From: Calamus simplicifolius | Taxonomy: Eukaryota > Streptophyta > Magnoliopsida > Arecales > Arecaceae | NCBI GenBank assembly: GCA_900491605.1 | Contig: UESW01005012.1 | Span: forward strand, 252,440-316,439 | DNA: 64,000 nt | Reading direction: 5' to 3' | Shown: positions 21,412 through 32,299 of the stretch, piece by piece | Position numbering within the stretch: position 1 is the stretch's first letter | Layout of the letters: every line of letters starts with the position of its first letter | The notes under the pieces: model-generated | What the model was told of the DNA's origin: nothing | Database searches by the model: none | The model's input: only the letters and a program-made list of their open reading frames with translations | Program-made: the position numbers and the translations under genes

Positions 21412-21811
21412 GAGTAGTCTCGGTCCGACGATGATTGGTCTGTCCTCAATTCAGGACTTCTTCTGCTTGAGTTGACGGAACTGGTTGAGAAAAATAATGC
21501 ATCGATATGAGGTACTCCAGATTTTTTTTTTTTGATCTAATTATTAGTTGAAGGCGCTCACTTTTTGTCTTCCGTTGTTTTTTTTTTTTTGTTTTGGTCT
21601 TATATAGTCGTTCTCTAGTCAAAGATTTTTCAATACATCGTGTAGCTTACTGTGTTCTTTGAGAAACTTTTTTTCTTTTTGTGCCAAGCGTACATCACCA
21701 GTCACATTAATACAGCAAATGTGCAAAACAAGTTTAAAAAAATAAAAAATAAACAAAGTAAGAGTCAAGGAAGATATTGTGCTGAGTGCATTCAAGTATA
21801 TATTAGCATGC

Positions 21812-21921
21812 CTTGATACCGTCAGCATCTGACAATGGTCTTGATAACACATCTTTGCCTAAGATCTGAGCTACAAACTCAATCACAGGGAGTGGCTCAA
21901 TGAAAGCAGTGGATGACATAT
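21812..21921 (-). pseudogene. Stray Argonaute PAZ exon (unit B)
   Basis: The same exon as at 18051-18159 but without the one-base loss. After SSTAFIEPLPVIEFVAQILG the frame continues KDVLSRPLSDADGIK, as in MEL1/AGO5-type Argonautes. The acceptor is intact (ttatttccag), but the donor reads GCATGC instead of GTATGC. No other Argonaute exon is present in unit B. Confidence 0.82.
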
Positions 21922-22269
21922 CTGGAAATAAAATACCAAAAAGCTTATACTCAGCCACATGCAATCATGAAAAATATAGGGTGCAATGCCTTCAAGCTCT
22001 GCAGTGAATAGAATGGCAAGGAAGAAACAGATTCTTACCGATATTCAGTGAGAGAGAGGCCCATCTGAGTTGTTGGCCTAATGCTCTGGTAGCTAGAAGC
22101 CACACCATGACTGTAATCCATCACCTAGCCTATGTGGTTTTCTGATCTCAGCGAGTCGGTTGGGAAGGCGTTTGTGGTATTAATGGTGGTCGTGCGAGCG
22201 CCTGAAGGGGTGCGCTGCCGGGACTGCGACGCCGCCCGTGAGCGGGACACGAGATGCGTTGCCCCCACT

Positions 22270-24487
22270 CACTACAAAAAAAAAGAAGGATAGCAACGTT
22301 TTTTTTCCCGACGCTACAGTGTAGCGTCGAGAGTTTTCGAATCAGACCGACGCTTTTAGAAAGCGTCGAAAGATAATGAGTTTTAACAACGCTTGTAAGC
22401 GTTGTCAGCTCGATTTCTGATGCCGACACTTTTTAGCGTCGGCATTTTGTATTAAAATCATGGAATGCCGACGCTTTTTAGCGTCGGCATTATATTTCAT
22501 AATTTTTTAATACGTCGGCATAGCAATTTTATACCGGGAGTTTCAATTTTCAATGAAGCGCTCAAAATTTTTGGAACAAAAATCAAAAATCGTGCGATGG
22601 AAGATAGAATAGGGTGGATCCCCCGCCGTCTCCATACCACAAAGACAATTCTAACCGAGGAGAAAGTGAAAGAGAAGAGGAGGGGAAAAAGGAACGCTGC
22701 ACAAAGAACATCATCTCAAAGGCTTCCAACTTCATCCCCTTGAGCACCTGCACTCACCATCGGCCGAGGGCCGCTCCCAGCCACCACCACCACCATTACC
22801 AAAGCCAACGTCACCACCAGACCCCGCACCTTCCACCCAACAGGCCGTTTTCTCTAGCTTCGCTCATTTGGCCTTCGACACGGCCTCGGCCTGCTGGTCT
22901 GGGCAGAGTCAGAGGGTGGTTCCATGGAATGTGGTGGAGACGGGCGGCGAAGGAGGGTACTTGTTTCCGCTGCCGTAGGCTGTGCCACTGCACCCGGTGC
23001 TCGGCCCGCCATTCGTGCTTGGGCAGATCCCATTCCTTCGGCAACCGGCTCCAAAATGGGGTATGCCCTCCACATGGGAGCCTTCTTGGTGGGACTGGCA
23101 CTGCCATGGGAGGGGAGGATACCTTGGTTCCTCGCTGGTCACATCAAATTCTTTCTTGGCTCCGTCATCCTTCCCGGCTACCTCTGCCTCTCCGGCTACA
23201 CCAGGTGAACCCCGACAACCCCTCTAATGTTAAGACATTTAGAAATTGGTCATGGGCTGCACTGGTGTACGTCATCATCGTCGGATTAATTAGTCGGGAA
23301 GGTATTTGGAGTATTAGTCGCCGGGCTTCGTCTTGGTCTCCAGTGGCCGGAGGCAGTGGTGCTCAGGCTGCTCCTCAACATCAAGGGGCACTTCCTCATC
23401 TTTCTTGCCACCAGACTCCATGATGTGAGCCTCACTTCTCAACAATTCATTCCTTATGGCTTACTTGTTAGGTGGAGAACGAGATTGGATTGATCTTTGT
23501 TTTCTTTTTTCATGTAGGCAGGAGCAATCGGCGCGAGCCTGCACGCGGTGGCGATGGTGGCGGCGATGTGCATGGTCGCATACGTTCCACTTGTGGTGGG
23601 GCTGATCGTGAGGCTGGCGAGGCGGAGGGAGCGACAGAGGATGCTGAGGATCCAGTGGCACAACCCAACGCGCGAGCTCAAGGTGTTTGCCGAAATGCAC
23701 GAGCCGCAGAACCTGCCGATGGCTGTCAACTTCGCGGAGGCGATGCGGCCAGGCCAAGGGTCGATGGCGTTGACGGTGTATGCACAAGATTTGATCAAGG
23801 TGACCGACAGGGTCGCAGCGGCGCTGGTGCGTGGGGAAGGGAGATTGCATTGAGGAAAACCGCTGCACCCTGCACTCCATCCGTCGGTTTCATCCATTGA
23901 ATACGCAGCTGGAACCGGCTGCTTGGGGTTTCGGATTCCAGCATGGACACAAGGCAAGGAGGAGCATGACGGTATCTCCGAGAAGCCGCCCTCTGCTTCT
24001 CACCATTGATGGAGGAGAAGAAGAGATCTGACCACCGCCAGTGCCCACCCCCTGGTAATTTGCACTCCACTTCTTATCAACTTCTCACTTTGCTTGGTTT
24101 TCGTCCAGGAAGGCGGTGCAAAGAAAGCAATACTTCTGCTGCATGAAGCCATCTTCTTCTGATCCAGCTTCCTTTTTTACTGCCTTTTGGATTTATTTTT
24201 TTTTTAAAAAAAATATATTGCCGACGCTTTAAAGCGTCAGAAAATTTTTTATTTTTTTTAAAAAAATTTCGACACTTTAAAGCGTCGGCAAGATTAAAAT
24301 TTGCCGACGCTTAAAAGCGTCGGGATGCCCCGACGCTTTTCCAACGCTTTCAAAAAGCGTCGAAATTTTTCGTCTCCACTCCTATTTTACCGACACTTAT
24401 AAAAGCGTCGGGACAATATTTTCCGACGCTTTTAAGCGTCGGCAAATAACATTTTTAGCGTCGGTATAGCAGAAATTTGTTGTAGTG
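22270..24487 (+). mobile_element. Non-autonomous CACTA transposon (2218 bp) with captured gene fragment
   Basis: The ends are CACTACAAAAAAA at 22270 and its inverted counterpart TTTGTTGTAGTG ending at 24487, flanked by a 3-base duplication ACT (22267-22269 and 24488-24490), as CACTA elements make. Both subterminal regions (about 22300-22520 and 24218-24475) are packed with palindromic motifs such as GACGCTTTTTAGCGTC, the likely transposase binding sites. No transposase gene is present. The interior (about 22600-24130) is GC-rich and resembles host coding sequence with introns. It must have been moved in trans. Confidence 0.92.
22920..23855 (+). pseudogene. Cation/H+ exchanger (CHX-like) fragment captured by the CACTA element
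   Basis: Three pieces look exonic. Near 23340-23430 one frame reads LRLLLNIKGHFLIFLATRL, like the last membrane segments of plant CHX antiporters. After an intron-like AG at about 23519, the frame 23518-23853 reads AMVAAMCMVAYVPLVVGLIV (a membrane helix), RIQWHNPTRELKVFAEMHEP and TVYAQDLIKVTDRVAAALV, matching the cytoplasmic C-terminal domain of CHX proteins. A further piece near 23060-23205 (MGYALHMGAFLVGLALPWEG) may be an earlier membrane segment. CHX proteins exchange K+/Na+ for H+ in endomembranes. Frames do not join and the 5' part is missing, so this is a gene fragment. Family identity is from recall of motifs. Confidence 0.6.
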
Positions 24488-24490
24488 ACT

Positions 24491-26355
24491 GGCCACTGCT
24501 CGCTCGTCTCGAATCGATACATACGTAGTGTAGACTGGAGCCGGTGCAGGCACAAATTAAATATCGCCTGCACACCACCTCCTTTTGACTCCTGTAGCAC
24601 AACAGACGACGACGGGCGTTGATGCGGGGGGCAGGCAAAGGAGCTGGTGTTGTTGGTGCTGGCGAGCAAGCAATTTCGAAAGGAGCGACACGACACGAGC
24701 TCCCCTCCACATCGTGAATTAATGTGGATGCTAAATCAGCGAATTGGTGCAGTCATCGATCTTACAATCACAAGGTTCTAAGTGAGCCACCGTGCAGAGG
24801 GCGTCACCGGCAAGTCACGTGGAAACGCCGAAGACCGCATATAACACCCTCCGCCGTACGTGAACCCAAACAGTGCATGGGTTGCAGGGTCTCTAATATG
24901 AACTGCTAAGCGCGTTGACAAAAGCAAGCCTTCCAAACAAGAGATAAAAGAAGCCATATATAAGAAAGTTCAGGCAAAATGCAACAATATTCACCGTTGA
25001 TTCGCGAAAGGAATGGAAATGACGGAAACTGAGCATTCGCTCGGACCGTCATGTGATGCATGATTTAATATACCGTATAAAATTCAACAGATTGATTTCA
25101 AAAATCCCACGCATGGCGTATCCAAGTTGTAGGAAGAGATTCCTATTCTCGTTTTGGGTAAAGTCAGAATTAAACTCCTTCGTTGTCGTGCTGATTATAG
25201 GATTCTGCTAAAGAGATACGAACCCTATCCACCAAACATGAACAGGTTATCCAATAGGACATGAGAGATCTGTGCATTAGAATTTATCGACACATCCTAG
25301 CTAGCAATTTCTGACAGCATTAAGAAGGTCATGCAGACAAAATAAGAATCGTGTGAACTTCTGCAAAATATTATGAGATCGGATACAAATAGTGCAAGCA
25401 AAGCTTGCACCACATAAAAGCTATCAAGTTCACTACACTCGTGCGTCCCCACATGCTTCCAGACAAACTTGATCAGCAAAGGATAAATGTACCAACAATT
25501 AATACGAATTAATCTGCATGGGCCGCACTATATTGCAAGTTTTCATGCCTAAAATCTCGGACTAGCCCACTAAAGGGGAGGGGGGCTTGGGTTCAGATCC
25601 GATCCCACCTCAATCTTAACGGCCATCCAAACATGCCCTGATTGTCCTATCAAAATAGTGATTGTATATTTTCATTGTTTAATTAGCTACGTAGCTTTAA
25701 CCATTGTCTTTTCCAAATTTTCTCGAAACTTTTTCAAAATATGCATCACAATCACTTATTGGCAAGTACTTATTCCTTTTCGGTCACTGTATACATGATT
25801 GGCCTTTATTTTTGTAGACCACATCCTATAAAATTGTTTAGTTACGGGCTACATGATTTATTATAATTATAATAATGATTTCAATAATGCATCATTAAAG
25901 ACCAACATAAAATTTTAATTTTTTACTATTTAAATAAAACTACTTTAAATTATAATGGTTGCTGCATTGGTTTATAGTAAAAAATAAAAAAATAACAAGC
26001 AAATGACAAAAAAAAATTATTATGCTCTCTTCTCCTTTCATTGAACAAAAAAATATTTATTATAATTATATGCTCTTTTTGAAATAAGAATAAGTAAAAT
26101 AAAGCATATATTTAAATGATAGAATAACTTATGAAAGTAAGATTACAACATAATAATAGAAAAAACTAAAAAAAAATCATAATGGTAATATATTTAGTTT
26201 TTTAACTCAAAAAAATATTTCTCTTCCTTAAAAAAAAAATCTACAATTCTTTAATATCTTTTCTTTTCTTTCTTAATTGGTATTATAATTTTTGCAGTCT
26301 AATAAATATATACTAAAAAAATATTATTAATATCACTTATTAAGAAAAGGATGTT
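24491..26355. other. Non-coding remainder of unit B
   Basis: No supported gene. 24618-25390 repeats unit A. 25390-26240 is extra AT-rich sequence with many A/T runs and no recognisable feature. 26240-26355 again matches unit A (ctacaattctttaatatc). Confidence 0.6.
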
Positions 26356-26792
26356 TTTTTTTACTTTATATTAGATCAAAAGTATATATCATTTTTATTT
26401 CATAAATGCTGCTTGGATCAGACTATCTCATTCGAGATATAAAAAGTATTTAATTCTTGACATTTAAGATTTTATGTCGTAAATGCATCTTAGAATATAA
26501 AAATTATTCAAACTTTGTGTCTTACACTTTAGGCATGCCCTTTGAATGTACCATAAGCGCGTTTAAGCATTAATTTGATAACACTGATCATATCCATTAT
26601 GATGATTATAACATCATTACCTAAAATCCTGCCCCAAATATCGTTAAAAGATGAAAAACTATTTTGACATAATATCTTTTATAAATAGCACAGGAATTGC
26701 AGCCTAAAAAAATTCTGAACCCCCCCCCCCCTCCAAAGCAAATAGCAGCCCGAAAAAAAAAATAATAAGAAAAAATCAGGGAAGATAGACAC

Positions 26793-27860
26793 TGTTGCTG
26801 CTGAAATCTGTCTCATGTCTCAGGTACCATAACGTAGCCACTCTAATATAACCCGCGCGATCGGGCTGCAGCGCGGGCTTCCTCTTGGGTGGACCTATAA
26901 AACAGTCCTCATGCAAGAGGCATTGGGGGTGGCCATCTGCGAAAGACCCTCCGACGCTCAAGTCAATGGAGATTGGCAATCAACAAACATGAGAAGAAGG
27001 CTCTTTCTGAAGAGTCTCTCCAGGTGGGCCTTTCGAGAGCTCTGAGCAGAGCGTTAATGGAGAAGGAGGTGAGCAAGTGTGCTTGTGCCTTGAGTGTGGA
27101 GAATGGCGCATAGCTGAGGGGATATGAGGCTGTAGTATTTATAGGTGATCACCTGATTGCTTAGAGGCGTCGTAGGTCTAAAAGCCGTTAAGATCCGAAT
27201 TGAGTTTGTTATGATGTCAGTAGGATTCGTATCTCGTTAGTTAGAGGATCGACGGCTGGAAGAGCTGGTTGGTGTCTCGAGATTTGGCGATTGTATAGGC
27301 TCTAGGCCATTACTGGTGGCGTAGGCATGATCTCCTACTTGGAATCTTGTAAGTTTAAGTGTGTTCCGCAGAGGTGTTTGAATACCTCGGTCGAACCGAG
27401 GTATAGAAGATGGTGGAATCTATCAAAATATGGTGAGACTCAGTGCACCGAGGTATAGAATAGCTCAGCCTCCCTGAGATGCAGAATAGCTCGGCCATCC
27501 GAGGCATAATGAGACTTGAACTACCGAAGCACAGGATGGTTCGGTGGTGATAGCTCGGCTACGGCCGAGAAATGTGTTATCTAGGCTAGCAGGGCCGAGG
27601 GGTGCTATAACTCGGCTAGCGGGGCTGAGGGATGTTATGGCTCGGCTAGTGGGCAGAGGGATGTTATAGCTCGGTTGACGAGACTGAGAGATGTTATAGC
27701 TCGGTTGACGAGACTGAGAGATGTTATAGCTCGGGGGGCTAAGGTGCCTTGATCGTTGGGGCTGACTCATCTCTAGCGGGCATTGCATAGCAAGTGAGGG
27801 TCAGGGTTGATCCTAACCTCTTGCACGATTATTAATGCAATGATGATTTTACCCCCAACA
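26793..27860 (-). repeat. 3' LTR of the Tat-type element (about 1068 bp)
   Basis: The right edge is firm. On the minus strand a purine tract (gtggggggcatg) is followed by TGTTGGGGGTAAAATC starting at 27860. The left edge (plus TGTTGCTG at 26793) is chosen because it gives TGTTG...CAACA inverted ends. A minus-strand TATAAATA lies at about 27134-27141. Plus 27590-27740 contains about five units of a 35-bp repeat (gatgttatagctcgg...). Only one LTR is present, so alignment cannot confirm the limits. Confidence 0.6.
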
Positions 27861-27872
27861 CATGCCCCCCAC
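27861..27872 (-). other. Polypurine tract of the Tat-type element
   Basis: GTGGGGGGCATG on the minus strand, directly before the LTR start TGTTGGGGG. It is the usual primer for plus-strand DNA synthesis and shows that the element points to the left. Confidence 0.65.
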
Positions 27873-28265
27873 TTCCTAGTTCTAAACATAGGTTCGGGCA
27901 TAGGGAGTATAACTCCAGGTGGCATGATCTGGACAGAGGGGTTTGAATTTGACAGCCAGCGCAATGATGCCCAAATTAATGCTGCGCGGCCGGCTTGCCT
28001 TTACGGGACGGATCCGTCGCTTCCTAGGGGCGACGGATGGGGAAGTGCCATGTAGCAAATCCCAATTTTTATGGCGTTCGCAGTGGCGGTTCCGATGTCT
28101 CGATTAAGACGCCCTATCTCCCTCTTGAGGCGGTTTCCTTTGGGGGAAAGCAAAGTCGAAACAACGCCATTCTTGTTCGCTTTCTTCCTGGAGAGTCTTG
28201 TTCCCCAGTTTTCTTCGCGATTTTGCTCGGTGTTTTTTTTTCAGCCAATAGGATGATGAGCCCCA

Positions 28266-28720
28266 GTGACATGGTTTCGAGATTGTTGCCGAGGATCTGG
28301 GGAGAATACGCCAGCAGTATGGCATTCCCTCGATGTCATTCTGCGGCTGCCGGAGCCCGAGCATAGGGTTTCGCAAGAACTGGAGCGGGGGTCTTTCTTT
28401 ATGAAGATAGCTGAAGGCAGGCCTCCGGTTTCTCTTCATCCCCTGGCGAAGGAGATCATGAGATTCTACAATATCTACCCGACAATGGTGGCTCCCAACA
28501 GTTGGCGCAGTGTCATCGGGTTTATTTCGATGTGTAGCCGGATTCAGGTAACAACAACTCTTCCCCTGTTTCGTGCCTGTTACCATCTGATGCCTGGGCA
28601 GAAATCAGAGTGGTCTTTTATCGGACCTCAAAGGTCATTTAAGACAATAACAGAAAAGCCATCTTCCATAAAGGAGTGGAAGGTCAGGTTCTTTATCGAG
28701 GGGAACATTGGCTCGACTTG
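28266..28720 (+). CDS. Antisense ORF with gypsy-type Transposase_28 (PF04195-like) domain
   Basis: The plus-strand frame carries FMKIAEGRPPVSLHPLAKEI, NSWRSVIGFISMCSRIQVTT, a short LPLFRACYHL block and SSIKEWKVRFFIEG, in the order of the plant family annotated as putative gypsy-type transposon (PF04195). Despite that name the domain sits in extra frames of Tat Gypsy elements and has no proven transposase activity. It runs opposite to pol of the surrounding element. The frame ends at 28720. The long coiled-coil part expected after this domain (present in the copy at 62.2-64.0 kb) is missing here, so it is probably truncated. The true start is uncertain; ATG 28266 is only the first Met of the open frame. 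Confidence 0.68.
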
Positions 28721-29384
28721 AGATGGAACCCGTAAGTTCTAGTATTGTATATCGCTCGGTTTTTGTCAAGGCTTTTGACAAGAGACGCACTCCATCTTTG
28801 GCTGGGGCTTATATTCATAGGACTGCACTCCGACTTTAACCGAGGCTTACGCACTTTGACATTGGCCGGGGCTTATAGAGTGTTCGTTATCGTTGAGACA
28901 AAGGTGGCTATTTCAGTAGCATAAGATAATGTTCAGTAGTCTGGATCGAAGCATAAGATAACGTTAGTCATACTGAACCGAAAGGAGATACTTCGGTTTA
29001 TTCCGAAGTATGGAGGCAATTTCGGCCTTGAGTTGAAACACAAGGCGATATCTCGTTTACGCCAAGACACAACGGGCAGTTGAGCCGGAGTAGAGGATAT
29101 CGAGGTGCCTTTATTGAGAGTACTTTGGCTTCTACACCCTTTTATTACCCTACCAGCACTTCACCTTTTCCAAGGCGAGGTGAACTTCTTTTTGCCGAGA
29201 TAATAGATGGTTCTGTAACCGTAGAAGGATGCCTCGTCACTTGCCTGAGTTATTTATCTCGTTGGTCTTTTCCAACACGAGTCCTTTCAGCGTGACATAA
29301 GCACTCGTTTGCTATTGGGGGATGTCGTTTTCATCGGGCGATTTTGAGGTCTGCCCGTATCTCAAATATCGGGATCCCCTGCAT
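28721..29384. other. Spacer after the antisense ORF
   Basis: No supported gene. It holds scattered copies of the TCGG...CCGAGG palindromic motif (for example near 28755, 28830 and 28985) and ends at the start of the first promoter/sORF module. Confidence 0.5.
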
Positions 29385-29558
29385 TTAAGGCTCTCGATTC
29401 GAGATCAGGAAAATCTTTCTGCGTGCGTCACGGCTTGGGCAACGCGTATGGCGCATCGGAGAGCGCTCTTTACATCCCGGGATGCCACGTGGTAGTGTAG
29501 CTAAGGCACTTTGAATCTTGGGGCTTTCTGCTTCAGTAGCTGCTCCCGTCAGTTTGCC

Positions 29559-29565
29559 TATAAAA
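29559..29565 (+). promoter_or_regulatory. TATA box of module copy 1
   Basis: GCCTATAAAATGGG. The same GCCTATAA context occurs in module 2 (32441-32449) and on the minus strand in module 3 (61431-61437), with the same downstream layout. Confidence 0.6.
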
Positions 29566-30302
29566 TGGGAGGAGCAGGCCATGCTAGGCTATCTCCTAAG
29601 ACTTTCTTCTCTATGAGTTGTGAAAGTGTCCACGATGTCCGTGTCCCTGAGGCTGAGAGTGGAGGGACTAATCTTTCCTTTTGCAAGTCGCCTTCCCCCG
29701 GACAGTTGGGGTGATGAAGAAGCTGCCGAAAAGCAGATCATCCTCAAGGGAGGAGTTTCGAGATCATATGGAGAGCGCACGAAGGTCCACAGAGATCATA
29801 TGGGAGCGCATGTATGCGCTCCCTGTATGTCCTTTGCCACTTGCCATGGGGACCGTCGGAAATGCAGAGAACACATTTCCCCATGATAAGGATGGACTTT
29901 TCCCTCTCGTCTGGCTGGATTCCTAGTTCATTCCCATGGGGAATCTTTTGCCATGTGAAGAGGGAGTTGAGAGCAGTGTGGGTCCACCGGCCCCTGTCTT
30001 TCACGATCGGGGAGTGGCTAGCAGCCCAGCATCCCACTCGGGGGATGCCTCCCTAGCATCGGCATCCACAGGTCTGCGTCCCTTTTTGGATCTCTTAGTT
30101 CATCCAGAGGACCCGTAGGAGGCCGGCTTCACTATTTAACCAGTGGCTCAGGGCGAGCTGTCTGGTTGTCTGATTTCTCGGGCCAGATGCCAAAACATCA
30201 TTATTAACCGAAGCTGCTCAGCCGAGCTGTTATCTTATTTGTATTTTCTGTGCTTTGACGCACTTGTAATGCCTCTTAAAGGGCTGTAATGATTTTTTCA
30301 TA

Positions 30303-30308
30303 AATAAA
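30303..30308 (+). terminator. Poly(A) signal of module copy 1
   Basis: AATAAA followed by gaaagtgttcattctttctt. The equivalent AATAAA is at 33150-33155 in module 2 with the same flanks (taataaagaaag). Confidence 0.5.
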
Positions 30309-31300
30309 GAAAGTGTTCATTCTTTCTTCTTATGTCATCTGCTTCTTTTTTTTTGATGTGTTGTGTTGATAGTTACTGCCCTCATTGTATGCTTTTCGGC
30401 CTGTAGCCTGAGCTATAAATCTAGCAGCATCTTTGCTATTTGTTTTTGTTAACATATCGTTCAGTCCTCTATGGAGGAGATGTTCATCCCTGTTGGGTCA
30501 GAGGTAGGCCTGGGCGGCTCTGTGGACCCATGTGGTGAGCATGATTTCATTTGCAGAATGAAACAGGTATTTCTTCGGAAAGAAATAGCTCGTATGACCT
30601 CACTGTTGAGTGGGTGAAGGTCGTTTATTTCCTCCGAAGTTTCATAGGGTGCCCGGGCTACGTCGGGGCACTTGAAGGATTGTCCGATCAGGCTGAGGTT
30701 TCGGAGTCATGCTCCTTGGTTCGGCTGAGACTTCGGGATTTATTCTGGGGTATATTACTCGGTTTGACCGAGGTATCAGATGATATATTACTTTGGTTTG
30801 GCCGAGGCTTTCACAAGAAACATACTTTACTTGGCCCTGCCAAGGTATAGAGATCGCTCAGTGTTGCCGAGGATTTTTAATATTTTATTTGGCTCTTATT
30901 GCAACTGTAGATTCAGATGTGGACGACCGAAGAGTACGTAGAGCTATCCGAGCGATGCATGGGGCACCCGAGGCCTGTGAACCGGCCACTTTAGAAGTGG
31001 GCGAGCCATATTTTTCCCAGAACTGATCGTCGATGTACCTTTTCAGAGGATATTTGATTCGAAGCGATCTGGCAGACTTTCGAGGGCATTTAATTCAAAT
31101 GGATCCGGCAGATCAGAGGGAGCCTGGTCCCAAGAGAAAGCCTCTTTAGGCGCCTCACCACCATTTATGATCCTCTTTGACAAGGGGGCAGAACGCTTCG
31201 TTCCCCGTAGACACCTACTAGGGCGGTGACACGTGGCGTGCTTTGCGGTAGTGGCTTTGAAGCTGATGGCTCGGGCGATCGGGATACCCACCAAAAATGG

Positions 31301-31308
31301 TATAAATA
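31301..31308 (+). promoter_or_regulatory. TATA box ahead of the small coiled-coil ORF
   Basis: TATAAATA, 64 bases before the ATG at 31372. Spacing and strand fit a core promoter for that frame. Confidence 0.5.
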
Positions 31309-31371
31309 CCATGGGGAACGCCATCGTTAATCACCTTTTCAGCCGATCCTCAAAAATTTTTGGATATTGAG

Positions 31372-31685
31372 ATGGCTTCCGGAGGCGAGGAGCAACCAAC
31401 CGGAGCGCAAAACGGCGGCGCTAGTGGCCACGGGGAGGCCATAGGGGGCATGTTACAATAACTGTTGATGGAGAAGTTTTAGCGCCATTACTCGCAGACC
31501 GCGAGCAACTCTTGAGGGTGGCCGATCGATACCTCTCTGTCTCCACAAGAGAGATTGAGCTCCTTCGTCGGATTAATAGCCGGCTGGAGGGGCAAGTAGC
31601 ATCCCTTCGAGGACAGATCGCCGACTTAACTCTCCGGCGCGGGGGGAGCTCGAGCGCTCCCGGCGGAGACGATAAGCCCCAATGA
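31372..31685 (+). pseudogene. Small predicted coiled-coil protein (about 104 aa), one frameshift
   Basis: The ATG at 31372 opens MASGGEEQPTGAQNGGASGH. Near 31450 the frame must change by a small indel to continue as LADREQLLRVADRYLSVSTR, REIELLRRINSRLEGQVASL and RGQIADLTLRRGG, stopping at TGA 31683-31685. The second part has regular Leu/Ile spacing and high Arg/Glu content, so it is probably a coiled coil. A TATA box lies just upstream and TC-rich sequence follows. I do not recognise the family. It lies between two copies of the module in the antisense region of the Tat element, so it may be a second antisense frame of that element. Confidence 0.5.
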
Positions 31686-31804
31686 GGACTTATGTATGTT
31701 TTCCTTTTCTTTTTTGTTTTTCTTTTTAGGACAAATGAAAAGAAGAGTTTTCGTAACTTTCGTGTTTGCTGCTATCTTCGAAATGTTTATTTTTTATCAC
31801 TTGG

Positions 31805-32120
31805 TCTTGGTCGAAGCTTTTGATAACAATAGGATATGCACTTCGGCTTCGGCCGAGGCTTTAGATAGTGATCGGGGATGCACTTCGGCTTTAGCCGAGG
31901 CTTTAGATAGTGATCGGGGACATACTTCGGCTTTGGCCGAGGTTCTAATAACAATAGGAGATGCACTTCGGCTCCGGCCGAGGCTTTCAATAACAATAGG
32001 AGATGCACTTTGGCTCCGACCGAGGCTTTTAATAACAATAGGAGATGCACTTCGGCTCCGACCGAGGCTTTTAATAATAATAGGAGATGCACTTCGGCTC
32101 CGGCCGAGGCTTTTACCCTA
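31805..32120 (+). repeat. Tandem repeat with palindromic core, about 7 units
   Basis: Units of about 42-45 bases of the form acttcggctttagccgaggc + tttagatagtgatcggggatgc or tttaataacaataggagatgc. The core TTCGGC(N3-5)GCCGAGG can pair with itself. The frame stays open on both strands by repetition only. Confidence 0.88.
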
Positions 32121-32299
32121 CGGCTTTGGCCTACCAGGCCCTAGTGCCTTTTTACTGCTCTGTCAGTGCTTTGTCTTTTTCCAGGCGAATCGATTTTGCG
32201 TGAGCGACAAGTATCCGGGCTCCATCGGGAGAACGTCTTTTTCATTGGGGATTTCCCAGACTCGCCCATATCTCGGAGATTCGTAGGCTGTTTCTCCAT

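Larger units (their letters stand above)
19699..26355 (+). repeat. Duplicated unit B (MADS copy 2, Argonaute exon, CACTA insertion)
   Basis: The second copy of the unit described at 15354-19145. It begins with the same ttcacgaataattaaac block and ends at about 26355, where unit A's match stops. Extra sequence relative to unit A: 22069-24617, which holds the CACTA element, and 25390-26240, an AT-rich stretch with no gene. Confidence 0.9.
29385..30340 (+). repeat. Promoter/sORF module, copy 1
   Basis: A unit of about 1 kb that recurs at 32300-33170 and, inverted and cut short, at about 60770-61590. Shared landmarks in order: ctctcgattcgagatca, a TATA box (TATAAAA, 29559-29565), a small frame reading MSVSLRLRVEG and LPPDSWGDEEAAEKQ, a block ccatggggac, and then cttgtaatgcctctt and AATAAA (30303-30308). 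In this copy the small frame shifts near 29760 relative to the copy at 61 kb. Confidence 0.75.

Noticed and set aside
23472..23900. 142-residue frame overlapping the CHX fragment
   Set aside because: Alternative frame of the captured exon; the frame with the membrane helix and QWHNPTRELKVF motif is the one with homology.
22270..24487. Mutator-like element
   Set aside because: The GACGC...GCGTC repeats might suggest long inverted ends, but the true termini are CACTAC...GTAGTG with a 3-base, not 9-base, duplication.
28266..28720. DNA transposase gene
   Set aside because: The Transposase_28 name is historical; the frame lies within a Tat Gypsy element and has no known transposase catalytic motif.
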